Assembly: GCF_038007285.1 (NCBI RefSeq)
Contig: NZ_JBBOWX010000001.1
Coordinates: 3,241,501 to 3,305,500, forward strand
Source of the DNA: Sporosarcina sp. FSL K6-3457
Lineage (GTDB): Bacteria; Bacillota; Bacilli; Bacillales_A; Planococcaceae
Length of the DNA stretch: 64,000 nucleotides
Direction: 5' to 3'
The notes below the pieces were generated by a model. That model did not search any database. It had not been told where the DNA came from and saw only the letters and a program-made list of their open reading frames with translations. Shown piece by piece: positions 27,487 through 35,538 of the stretch (its first letter is position 1; each line of letters starts with the position of its first letter). The translations under genes were made by a program, and so were the position numbers.

Positions 27487-27795
27487 TTACCCTGAGAAGT
27501 CAACAAATGAGCCTTTATAAGGATGCACTGTATTCTTCTTCTCCTCTTCTTTCTGTAGCCGTTGTCGTTCCTCTTCCTCCACACGTTCTTTTTCACGTTG
27601 CTCGGCGTCAGGATCCATTTTGGCGTACTCCTCTGATTCCAAGACAGTCTCACTATTTTTGATCATTTGCTGTTCCATACGAGCGGCAGCCTGATCTTGG
27701 TTCAATTGTGTCTGCTGCTGCTTCTGTTCCGCTATTTTCCCCATATCGAACGTCTTCGGTATCGCAATTTGTAGTTCAATCCCTTTTAAACTCAT
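27487..27795 (-). CDS. Unrecognised small protein between sigD and swrB
   Basis: This 102-residue, very charged protein begins MSLKGIELQIAIPKTFDMGK. A Gln- and Glu-rich helical middle (about 25-90, probable coiled coil) follows, and it ends HPYKGSFVDFSG. There is no membrane segment or catalytic motif. Its start overlaps the sigD stop by four bases (27792-27795), so it is co-translated, and swrB follows after five bases. I do not recall an equivalent in the B. subtilis fla/che operon. Location suggests a role in motility, chemotaxis or SigD control, but the sequence does not show which. Confidence 0.75.
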   Translation of the reverse strand: MSLKGIELQIAIPKTFDMGKIAEQKQQQTQLNQDQAAARMEQQMIKNSETVLESEEYAKMDPDAEQREKERVEEEERQRLQKEEEKKNTVHPYKGSFVDFSG

Positions 27796-28574
27796 AAGAT
27801 ACCTCCATCTATTATTTCAGATGATAATAGCTTGCGAAGTTTGAACAATGCTTTAGAGTGGATTTGAGATATTCGCGAAGTAGACAAGCTCAGAATTTCA
27901 CCGATTTCTGTCAACGTCATTTCTTCCGTATAGAAAAGATTCAAGACAAGCTGCTCATTGGTATTCAGTTCTTTAATTTTGGCGGCCAAGTCGCCAATCA
28001 ACTCAGTCATCATCGTCCGCTGTTCCGGCGTTTTTGATGCTTGATCTCTTATGACAAATGATTTCTGTCCATCATCGTCATCATCATTGATCTTTTCATC
28101 GATGGAAAGAACGTTTGAAAAGTAATGTTCATGAACAGTCTGGTACACATCCTCGACGCTCATTCCCATATGACTTGCAATTTCCTCCGGTGTTGCGTGG
28201 CGCAGTAATTTCTGTTCTAGTTTGGTAATTTCATCTTCAAGTTTTTTAGATTTCTCTCTCGAAGAGCGCGGTAACCAATCCTCTTTCCTTAACCCATCGA
28301 TAATTGTTCCTCGAATGCGGAAGGAAGCATACGTATCGAATTTCAAATCCCGGCTCGGATCAAATTTTGTCAAAGCGTCAAATAAACCGTGAAGTCCAAG
28401 ACTCATAATATCATCACGGGAAACATTCCGTGGCAATCCTGAGCTAATCCGTTGCACGTGGTAAGTGACAAGTGGGGTATATCTTTGAACAAGTATATCT
28501 CCCGCATCAGGATCGCGATTACGAATCCACAGGTCCCAACATGTTTCTTCCTCCATCAAATCCTGTTTCGACAT
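27792..28574 (-). CDS. sigD: RNA polymerase sigma factor SigD (sigma-28, FliA family)
   Basis: The protein is 260 residues from MSKQDLMEEETCWDLW. Region 2 shows YTPLVTYHVQRISSGLP, DALTKFDPSRDLKFDTYASFRIRG and DGLRKEDWLPRSSREKSK (sigma-28-specific -10 recognition). Region 3 is HATPEEIASHMGMSVEDV. Region 4 is TLTEIGEILSLSTSRISQIHSKAL, the -35 recognition helix. It directs late flagellin, chemoreceptor and autolysin genes and is held by FlgM. An upstream ATG at 28605-28607 is possible, but an extended -10 at 28617-28622 would place the transcript start about there, which favours 28574 with its GAGGGA site. Confidence 0.95.
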   Translation of the reverse strand: MSKQDLMEEETCWDLWIRNRDPDAGDILVQRYTPLVTYHVQRISSGLPRNVSRDDIMSLGLHGLFDALTKFDPSRDLKFDTYASFRIRGTIIDGLRKEDWLPRSSREKSKKLEDEITKLEQKLLRHATPEEIASHMGMSVEDVYQTVHEHYFSNVLSIDEKINDDDDDGQKSFVIRDQASKTPEQRTMMTELIGDLAAKIKELNTNEQLVLNLFYTEEMTLTEIGEILSLSTSRISQIHSKALFKLRKLLSSEIIDGGIL

Positions 28575-28616
28575 CGAATCCCTCACTCTCCATGATGATT
28601 CCGTCATAATTACTTC

Positions 28617-28625
28617 CTATTATAG
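28617..28625 (-). promoter_or_regulatory. Extended -10 promoter for sigD
   Basis: TGCTATAAT on the minus strand (TATAAT at 28617-28622) is a consensus extended -10. It lies immediately downstream of a terminator that follows cheD. No good -35 is present, which is acceptable for an extended -10 promoter. Confidence 0.6.
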
Positions 28626-28637
28626 CAAATAACAGCG

Positions 28638-28666
28638 AAAAAAGGCGACTGAACCGATCAGCCGCC
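28638..28666 (-). terminator. Terminator between cheD and sigD
   Basis: On the minus strand GGCGGCTGA, a four-base loop and TTCAGTCGCC are followed by six T. It lies about 77 bases after cheD. It should end most fla/che transcription before sigD. Confidence 0.85.
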
Positions 28667-28743
28667 AACTTTTTTGTTTAGACCTAGCTACCAGACAGTA
28701 TAATCTACTAGATTTAGATTGTATGTAGGTCCTCATGCGAGGC

Positions 28744-29238
28744 TCAAAGTTCTTTCGTTCCTTGATTCACCGTACGCACATGAAGGATAGCTGTTGCAGG
28801 ATCAAATTCAATTGTACGACCACTTGATCCACCTGTATCTTCAGCGATAATTGGGATAGACAAGCGTTTCAATTCTTTTTTCACTGCTTCAACATTCCTT
28901 GGACCAATCCGAATCGTATCGCTCGAGCCAAATTGGAACATTTGGGCACCACCTGCAATTTTCGCCTTTAATGACATCGGCCTAACACCTTGTGCTTTGA
29001 GCATTTCCATCAATGCATAAATACCCGTATCCGCAAACTTGGCTACATTCAGTTGAGTGGATTTGCCGAGATTAGAATCTGGAAGCATGATATGTAACAA
29101 GCCTGCAATCTTCTTCATTTCATCGTATAATACGACACCCACACAGGAACCAAGCCCCGATGTGCGGATTGTCATGGGTTCCTTAACTACATTCATATCT
29201 GCAATGCCTACCCTGACTACCTCTTTCAGCAACGCCAT
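28744..29238 (-). CDS. cheD: Chemoreceptor glutamine deamidase CheD
   Basis: The 164-residue protein has TSGLGSCVGVVLYD (catalytic Cys near residue 32), GLLHIMLPDS (catalytic His near 49) and KAKIAGGAQMF, signatures of CheD. It deamidates receptor Gln residues and activates receptors. It is bound by CheC, whose phosphatase activity it increases when CheY-P is present. It lies one base after cheC, the standard cheC-cheD pair. Confidence 0.95.
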   Translation of the reverse strand: MALLKEVVRVGIADMNVVKEPMTIRTSGLGSCVGVVLYDEMKKIAGLLHIMLPDSNLGKSTQLNVAKFADTGIYALMEMLKAQGVRPMSLKAKIAGGAQMFQFGSSDTIRIGPRNVEAVKKELKRLSIPIIAEDTGGSSGRTIEFDPATAILHVRTVNQGTKEL

Positions 29239-29239
29239 C

Positions 29240-29872
29240 TTACATCACGCCCAGTGATTTAAAAATCGTAATGTAGGATGAAGGATCTGGCAGTAAGAAA
29301 AAATGACCGTCAATACTTGTGCTGCCATTCTCTCCTTCTTCACGAATCTGCGTATCAATGACGATAACCTCATCGCTGTAATGGGAAACTTCAATCAGTC
29401 CAAAGCTAACGATGGCTCCAACCATATCCACACTTAATGAAGGTACCGTTGGATAGATTTTCAAACCTGTAAAATCAGATAGCGCAGACAAATAAGAACC
29501 TGAGAGAATATTACCAAGCTCCTGCATAGCAGATATGCCAATGTCAGGAAGCGAAGAGGCACCGAAATCGAATGTCTCGTCCCCTATTAATCTTCTAATA
29601 AAGTGATTCGCGGAGTCCAAGGACAGAACGAAAAACATGCTCCCGGATAAATCTCCCTCTATTCGAAGGAATATACCCGCTACAATCGCATCTGCCCCTC
29701 CCGCTAAATCAAACATTTCATCAAATGATACGAGCTTGACATTCGGTACATGCATATCAATTTTACGGTCCAGCAACTGTGATAGAGAAGTTGCGGCATG
29801 CGCCGCACCGATATTACCAATTTCCTTTAAGACATCAAGATGCATATCCGTAATTGGGCTTTCAGAGGTCAT
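29240..29872 (-). CDS. cheC: CheY-P phosphatase CheC
   Basis: The 210-residue protein carries two phosphatase consensus helices: DVLKEIGNIGAAHAATSLSQLL (about 14-35) and SAMQELGNILSGSYLSALSDF (about 111-131), each with the Glu and Asn that act on CheY-P. It lies between cheW (11-base overlap) and cheD. Adaptation in this lineage uses the CheC/CheD/CheY-P feedback loop of Bacillus. Confidence 0.95.
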   Translation of the reverse strand: MTSESPITDMHLDVLKEIGNIGAAHAATSLSQLLDRKIDMHVPNVKLVSFDEMFDLAGGADAIVAGIFLRIEGDLSGSMFFVLSLDSANHFIRRLIGDETFDFGASSLPDIGISAMQELGNILSGSYLSALSDFTGLKIYPTVPSLSVDMVGAIVSFGLIEVSHYSDEVIVIDTQIREEGENGSTSIDGHFFLLPDPSSYITIFKSLGVM

Positions 29873-30329
29873 CTGAAGTCACCCGCTTAATAGGTTCTAG
29901 TACTTTATCCAAATTTAGCATAACAAGAAGGCGCTTTTCTACTTTTGCTACACCTGAAATGAAGTCTACCTCAACGGAGCCTACAACTTCTGGCTGCGAC
30001 TCAATCGATTCTACTGGAATGTCGAGTACATCATTTGCTGCATCAACGATAAGTCCAACATCATAATCCTCTAGCGTAACAATAATAATTCTTGTACTGT
30101 CATCCATCTCTTTCCCTGCCAGTCCAAACCGCGCACGTAAGTCGACAATTGGTGTAACAACACCTCTAAGATTAAGCACTCCTTTTACATAAGATGGAGT
30201 TTTCGGAACGCGGGAAATAGACAGCATTTTCTCGATTGACTGGACAACATCCACACTGATGGCATATTCTTTATCCATTAATTGAAAAACGATTACTTTC
30301 ATTTCTTTTTGATTGAGCATTTCAGTCAT
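29862..30329 (-). CDS. cheW: Chemotaxis coupling protein CheW
   Basis: This 155-residue single CheW-domain protein has MKVIVFQLMDKEYAISVDVVQSIE, ITRVP-like ISRVPKTPSYVKGVLNLRG and VVTPIVDLRARFGL, which bind CheA P5 and receptor tips. It contains VGLIVDAANDVLDI and ends in the overlap with cheC. It links receptors to CheA at the membrane arrays. Confidence 0.95.
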   Translation of the reverse strand: MTEMLNQKEMKVIVFQLMDKEYAISVDVVQSIEKMLSISRVPKTPSYVKGVLNLRGVVTPIVDLRARFGLAGKEMDDSTRIIIVTLEDYDVGLIVDAANDVLDIPVESIESQPEVVGSVEVDFISGVAKVEKRLLVMLNLDKVLEPIKRVTSDDL

Positions 30330-30345
30330 GACCTTCCACTCCCTC

Positions 30346-32403
30346 CTATTTAATCAACGAGTTGCAATCGACAATAAGTGCAACTTGTCCATTTCCAAGA
30401 ATTGTTGCTCCAGATATCGCAAAGACACTTTGCAAGTAATTCCCAAGGGTTTTCAAGACAATCTCTTGTTGACCGATGAAGGAGTCGACCACTAATCCTG
30501 CTAGTTTTTCACCTTTACGGACGATGACGACAGACTGGAATTCATCAGACTCATCATGTTGTTCCGGCATTTCAAAAATTTCCTTTAAGTAGACAAGCGG
30601 GACGATATTACCACGGAAGTCAATCACTTTTTGATTATGTGCATTCAAAATATCTGATTTTTGAATGATAGCTGTTTCAATGATTGATGATAGTGGGATG
30701 GCGTACACTTCTTTCTCTAGTTCTACTAGCATTACCGAAATAATCGACAATGTTAAAGGTAGTTGAACTTGGAAGAGAGAACCTTGCCCTTCCGTCGAAT
30801 CAATAGAAATGTAGCCGCCTAGTGATTCAATCGTGTTTTTAACAACATCCAACCCGACACCACGTCCAGATACATCTGAGATTTTTTCAGCTGTTGAGAA
30901 ACCAGATGCTAAAATAAGCTCCGCCACTTGACGGTCTGTCATTGTTCTCGCTATATCTTCTGTGACAACACCATTCGCAATCGCCTTAGCAATAACACGC
31001 TCACGACTTACGCCAGCTCCATCGTCTTCAAGTTCGATAAATACGTGATTTCCTGAATGATAAGCACGAAGCGTGACAGTACCTTCTTCAGGCTTACCTT
31101 TTGCAAGACGTTCTGCCGGGCTCTCAACTCCATGATCGAGTGCATTACGGATCAAGTGGACAAGCGGATCACCAATTTCATCGATAACTGTTCGGTCCAG
31201 TTCTGTTTCAGCACCAATAATTTCAAGCGTCACTTTCTTATCCAGATCACGTGCCAGCTGTCTAACCATTTTTGGAAAACGATTGAAGACTGTTTCAACT
31301 GGAATCATTCGCATGTTTAAAATGATACTTTGTAAATCACCTGATACGCGCGTCATACGCTCGACTGTCTCATTCAATTCAGGATTATGGAGCTCACTTG
31401 CAATCGATTGGAGCCTTCCGCGATCTATCACTAGCTCTTCGAATAAATTCATAAGAATATCAAGTCGGTCAATATTAACGCGGATTGTCTTATTACCTGA
31501 CTGTACCCCTGTATTGCGTTTCCCTTTTTGTTCCGTTTGTTCTTGCTGCACACTTGGTCCTTTTTGAGTAACAATTGCCGTTTCTATCGCTTTAATAGCT
31601 TCGTCTTCTTTAGCACGTTTTCCATTCGCTAAATAATCATCTGTTAGTACAGTAATCGTGACGGATTCCACTTCAGATACTTTCATCACTTTCCCCTGCA
31701 ATGTGTTCGCATCTTCTTTTGTAATCAATGCTACAGTAAACGTTTCACCAAATTCCTCGTTTTCAAGTTGTTCCACTTTCGGTTCAGATTTTACTATTTC
31801 GCCGACCTTTTCAAGTATGCCAAATACCATAAATACCCTTGCCGCTTTTAGCACACAATCTTCTCGCAATTGTACAGTAATCTCAAGCGCATTGAAGCCC
31901 TGCTCAAAGGATTGGCTAATGACTGTCATTTCATAGTCATCATAGCTAAGTTCGACTTTCTCACTATTCTCTTCTACAACAATAGTTGCCGCAGTTTCCG
32001 CAGCCGACACAGCAATAGCAGACCCGCCCGCTTCAATTCGATTAAGTGATTCGACAAGTTCACGTACATCTTTTTTGCCTGTTCCACCAGCCGCTAGATC
32101 CATGACCATCTCTTCAAGGTAATCAACTGCTTGAAGAACAACATCCAAAATTTCAGTTGTAACAGGAATTTTAGCATTTCGGATTGCATCCAAAACATTT
32201 TCCATCATGTGTGTAAGATCCGCAATGTCTTCGTAGCCCATTGTTGCGGACATTCCTTTTAGCGTATGTGCAGACCGAAATATTTCATTGACAATTGCGA
32301 GGTCCTGCGGATTTTTTTCTAGTTCTAATAAGTGTTCGTTACATGATTGTAGATGTTCTTTACTTTCATCAATGAACATTTCAAAGTATGGATTTGTATC
32401 CAT
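30346..32403 (-). CDS. cheA: Chemotaxis histidine kinase CheA
   Basis: The 685-residue kinase has five domains. P1 Hpt is at residues 1-110, with IFRSAHTLKGMSATMGY containing the phosphorylated His near residue 47. The P2 CheY/CheB-docking domain is about 170-260. A low-complexity linker leads to P3 dimerisation at about 310-370 (RVNIDRLDILMNLFEELVIDRG). The P4 kinase core has LIRNALDHGVESPAERLAKGKP (N-box) and VSGRGVGLDVVKNTIESLGG (G-boxes). The P5 CheW-like regulatory domain covers the last 140 residues. GAGGGGG precedes the ATG. It phosphorylates CheY and CheB in response to receptor state. Confidence 0.97.
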   Translation of the reverse strand: MDTNPYFEMFIDESKEHLQSCNEHLLELEKNPQDLAIVNEIFRSAHTLKGMSATMGYEDIADLTHMMENVLDAIRNAKIPVTTEILDVVLQAVDYLEEMVMDLAAGGTGKKDVRELVESLNRIEAGGSAIAVSAAETAATIVVEENSEKVELSYDDYEMTVISQSFEQGFNALEITVQLREDCVLKAARVFMVFGILEKVGEIVKSEPKVEQLENEEFGETFTVALITKEDANTLQGKVMKVSEVESVTITVLTDDYLANGKRAKEDEAIKAIETAIVTQKGPSVQQEQTEQKGKRNTGVQSGNKTIRVNIDRLDILMNLFEELVIDRGRLQSIASELHNPELNETVERMTRVSGDLQSIILNMRMIPVETVFNRFPKMVRQLARDLDKKVTLEIIGAETELDRTVIDEIGDPLVHLIRNALDHGVESPAERLAKGKPEEGTVTLRAYHSGNHVFIELEDDGAGVSRERVIAKAIANGVVTEDIARTMTDRQVAELILASGFSTAEKISDVSGRGVGLDVVKNTIESLGGYISIDSTEGQGSLFQVQLPLTLSIISVMLVELEKEVYAIPLSSIIETAIIQKSDILNAHNQKVIDFRGNIVPLVYLKEIFEMPEQHDESDEFQSVVIVRKGEKLAGLVVDSFIGQQEIVLKTLGNYLQSVFAISGATILGNGQVALIVDCNSLIK

Positions 32404-32416
32404 CGTGACGCCCCCT

Positions 32417-33574
32417 CTATGACTTTATGATTTCCAATATCGATTCTGATATGTCATGCAAATCTACTACCTCATCGGCGAGTCCTGCTTCCTTTATGGC
32501 TTTCGGCATACCGTAAACGACGGATGTCTTGGCCGATTCAGCAATTGTGACTGTTCTACCGTTTCTCCGTAGCACTTCCATCCCAATTCTTCCGTCATAG
32601 CCCATACCCGTCATAATGACTGTCAAGTAGTTTACATCCGTATTTTCTGCCGCCGACTCAAGCAGGACATCAACGGATGGACGGTGGCCCATACGAGGTG
32701 GATCGACGGCGTCTAGTTTCACAAAATAATTCATGCCGTTCTTTTTCATTTTAAGATGCTTGCCTCCTGGCGCAATATAAGCTGTGCCATTTTCGAGAAG
32801 CTCACCATCTTCTGCTTCTTTAACATGAATGTCACACAGGCCATCCAGCCTATCCGCAAGGGACTTTGTAAAGCCTGGTGGCATATGTTGAACAACGAGG
32901 ATTGGAACGCCAATCGAAGCGGGTATACCCGTTAAGACTTCTTGCAGTGCCCGTGGTCCCCCTGTCGATGTACCTATTATAACAAATGTCTTACCTACTT
33001 TGGAAATTTTATTCTTCGATGTGCTTATCACCTGACGTTGTAGACCCTCAGCAGGTGGTAACTCAACTTTCGATTCAACCGGACGATTGACGGTTTTCCG
33101 CACAGTTGGCATTGCTAAATGTTGACTAGGCACCTTTCGTGTTAGCGTAGACATACGGACGCCCAAAGCCGCAATCACTTTTTCTAGTATCTCTTCCTTC
33201 GCTTCATGAAGGTTTAAAGATATTGCCCCACCCGGCTTTGCAACGAAGTCAACAGCACCATATTCCATCGCCAGCATTGTATTTTCCGCACCAATTTTTG
33301 TCGTACTGGATAACATAACGACAGGTACTGGATGCTTGGCCATAATTTCTTGTAACGCTTCAAGCCCATTCATAATTGGCATCTCGACATCCATTGTGAC
33401 AACATCTGGTTTTAATGTTCGTACTTTGTCAACTGCTTCTTTTCCATTGCGTGCAGTTCCGATCACTTCGATTTCGGGATGCCCCGAAAGGAAATCAGAA
33501 ATAAGCTTACGCATAAACGCTGAATCATCTACAACAAGCGCTTTCTTTCGACTGCCTGCACCCAAATCATCCAC
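32417..33574 (-). CDS. cheB: Chemoreceptor glutamate methylesterase CheB
   Basis: The 385-residue response regulator and esterase has a receiver domain (KALVVDDSAFMRKLISDFL; phosphorylated Asp in VVTMDVEMPIMNG; KPGGAI). Its linker leads to the methylesterase domain with IIGTSTGGPRAL (nucleophile Ser), VVQHMPPGFTKSLADRL (His) and MTGMGYDGRIG (Asp). The start is uncertain: a GTG at 33572-33574 overlaps the flhG stop, and a TTG three codons later has better distance to AGGA. It works with CheR (not in this window) and CheD in receptor adaptation. Confidence 0.95.
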   Translation of the reverse strand: MDDLGAGSRKKALVVDDSAFMRKLISDFLSGHPEIEVIGTARNGKEAVDKVRTLKPDVVTMDVEMPIMNGLEALQEIMAKHPVPVVMLSSTTKIGAENTMLAMEYGAVDFVAKPGGAISLNLHEAKEEILEKVIAALGVRMSTLTRKVPSQHLAMPTVRKTVNRPVESKVELPPAEGLQRQVISTSKNKISKVGKTFVIIGTSTGGPRALQEVLTGIPASIGVPILVVQHMPPGFTKSLADRLDGLCDIHVKEAEDGELLENGTAYIAPGGKHLKMKKNGMNYFVKLDAVDPPRMGHRPSVDVLLESAAENTDVNYLTVIMTGMGYDGRIGMEVLRRNGRTVTIAESAKTSVVYGMPKAIKEAGLADEVVDLHDISESILEIIKS

Positions 33575-34433
33575 GTCCTTTCGTAAATATGTTTCTCAAT
33601 TTTCCGAGGAACCCTTCTCCTTGTTTGAAGCCCTCACTGGAATTTGCCCCAACAAAAGTTTCGGCGATTGACATCATCCTTTTTGAAATGGGAGCATTCG
33701 GAAATAGCAATAAAAATGGTTTTTGTGCAATAACCGCCTTATGGACTGTTGGATCTTCAGGTAGAAAACCCAGAATTTTAGTCTCTTTATCCAAAAATTT
33801 CTGCATAGCATACTGAAGTCTTTTGACAGCCTCATTACCCTCTTCACCTTTTGAAACGCGGTTGCTAACCATGTGAAAGGTCTTATCAGAATCTTGTAAA
33901 TAAATAAACTTCATCATCGAGTAAGCGTCTGTAATTGAGGTCGGTTCAGTCGTTGAAATGACGATAATTTCATCGACTGCAACAATCAATTCGATTGACC
34001 GTTGTGTCGCCCCTGCTCCCATATCAAACAGGATGAAATCGTATTTTTGTTGCAAATATTCAAATGCTTGGATCAATCGTTCAAACATTTCCTTTGACCA
34101 TTCCAATACATTATCAAGGCCGGAGCCTCCGGATATAAAATGTAACCCCTCGGATGTTTCATTAATAACCTCGTGCAGCTCTTCATTGCTAACTAAATAA
34201 TCTTTTAAACTATAGCGTGGTGCCATGCCTAGTAAAATATGAATATTGCCCATTCCGATATCCATATCGACAATCATCACTGTCTTACCTTGTGCAAGTA
34301 ATGCATGGGCGAAATTCGTTGAGAAATTGGATTTCCCAACACCACCTTTTCCACTAACAATCGCAATCGATCTTGATAGTTCCCCCTGGGACTTCAACAT
34401 CTTAAGTCTAAGTGTTTCCGCCTGATCACGCAT
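33567..34433 (-). CDS. flhG: MinD-like ATPase FlhG (YlxH)
   Basis: The 288-residue ParA/MinD-type ATPase starts MRDQAETLRLKM, whose conserved DQAxxLR element contacts and stimulates FlhF. The deviant Walker A is IVSGKGGVGKSNFSTNFA near 24-41. VMIVDMDIGMGNIHILLG and LFDMGAGATQRSIEL follow, and a C-terminal membrane-targeting helix is likely. It controls flagellar number and placement and delivers FliM/FliY to the C-ring. The ATG at 34431-34433 is used because AAGG sits eight bases upstream; the GTG three codons earlier does not have this. Confidence 0.95.
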   Translation of the reverse strand: MRDQAETLRLKMLKSQGELSRSIAIVSGKGGVGKSNFSTNFAHALLAQGKTVMIVDMDIGMGNIHILLGMAPRYSLKDYLVSNEELHEVINETSEGLHFISGGSGLDNVLEWSKEMFERLIQAFEYLQQKYDFILFDMGAGATQRSIELIVAVDEIIVISTTEPTSITDAYSMMKFIYLQDSDKTFHMVSNRVSKGEEGNEAVKRLQYAMQKFLDKETKILGFLPEDPTVHKAVIAQKPFLLLFPNAPISKRMMSIAETFVGANSSEGFKQGEGFLGKLRNIFTKGRG

Positions 34434-35538
34434 TATAGGCACCTTTTAGCAGTAATGAAATCAATTTCTTACTGTCCGCTTCAGTGATATCTTCTGGTAC
34501 TTCTTGACCATCCGTATAATAGGCAGTTCCGATATGATAATCCTTCATTAAATTAAACATTGGACCAATGGAGCTTGTTTCATCCATTTTCGTAAAAATA
34601 AACTTTTCGACTGAAAACTGATTGAACTGTTCTACAATGATTTTCATATCTTGTTCTTTCGACGTCATCGAAAGAACAAGGAATGATTCCATATCTAACG
34701 AAAAATCAATCAGTTTCGTCAAATCCTCTACAAATTTTACTTCTTTGTAGTTCCGTCCTGCTGTATCGATGAAAATGATATCCCGATCAGCAAGTTTATC
34801 GATTGCTTTTTCAAAATCTCGACTGTTATAAGCAACTTCCACAGGCGCTTGCAAAAGATTAGCATATGTCCGAAGCTGCTCAATTGCCGCAATTCGATAT
34901 GTATCCGTCGTGATAAAACCGATTTTTTTCTTGTTCTCGAGAAGAGCCCTAGCTGCAATCTTGGCGATTGTTGTGGTTTTCCCAACCCCAGTTGGTCCCA
35001 GTACATTAATGTATCTCTTATTGAAAGATATGCCCCCAAACGGCAAGTCCTCCATTTCTCTCTCCAATAATTGCTGCGTAATGAACAATTGCTCTTCTTG
35101 GGTAAAATCCTTTTTCTCGGCTTTCATGCGATTATAAATTTCTTCCCCAATTTGCGTGACGGAACTCGTAGACAAGCCCTGTTTGTCAAGATGTGCTAGC
35201 AATGGTTTCAACTCATCTGGAAAACGTGATTGTCTTGCGACTTGCTGCATATCCTTCAACATTTTTTTCATCTCGTTCATTTCTTGCTTTAGTTCCATAG
35301 ACGCCTTATCAGCACTTTCAAAGTGTGGCTCTAAAAATGGAAGAACCGGTTCTTCCATTTTCGGAGCCGGTTCATCAAAGCCTGCAACAACTTCTACAGA
35401 TTTCTTCTTAAAGAAACCAAGAAATCCTTTTGTATTGACGACAGTTGAACTAAGAATAATAGCATCGTCACCAAAATCAGCACGCACTTTCTTCATAACC
35501 TCAACCATTGTTTCAGCAGTATATTTTTTCATTTTCAT
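34426..35538 (-). CDS. flhF: SRP-type GTPase FlhF
   Basis: The 370-residue protein has a basic N-terminal region, an N domain and a G domain with [21 protein letters not shown] near 175-195, ITTDTYRIAAIEQLRTYANLL, FIDTAGRNYKE and FTKMDETSS. These are SRP54/FtsY-like motifs; FlhF forms a GTP-dependent homodimer at the site of flagellar assembly. ATG shares one base with the flhA stop (TGATG). MKMKKYTAE aligns with the known FlhF start. Confidence 0.96.
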   Translation of the reverse strand: MKMKKYTAETMVEVMKKVRADFGDDAIILSSTVVNTKGFLGFFKKKSVEVVAGFDEPAPKMEEPVLPFLEPHFESADKASMELKQEMNEMKKMLKDMQQVARQSRFPDELKPLLAHLDKQGLSTSSVTQIGEEIYNRMKAEKKDFTQEEQLFITQQLLEREMEDLPFGGISFNKRYINVLGPTGVGKTTTIAKIAARALLENKKKIGFITTDTYRIAAIEQLRTYANLLQAPVEVAYNSRDFEKAIDKLADRDIIFIDTAGRNYKEVKFVEDLTKLIDFSLDMESFLVLSMTSKEQDMKIIVEQFNQFSVEKFIFTKMDETSSIGPMFNLMKDYHIGTAYYTDGQEVPEDITEADSKKLISLLLKGAYNA

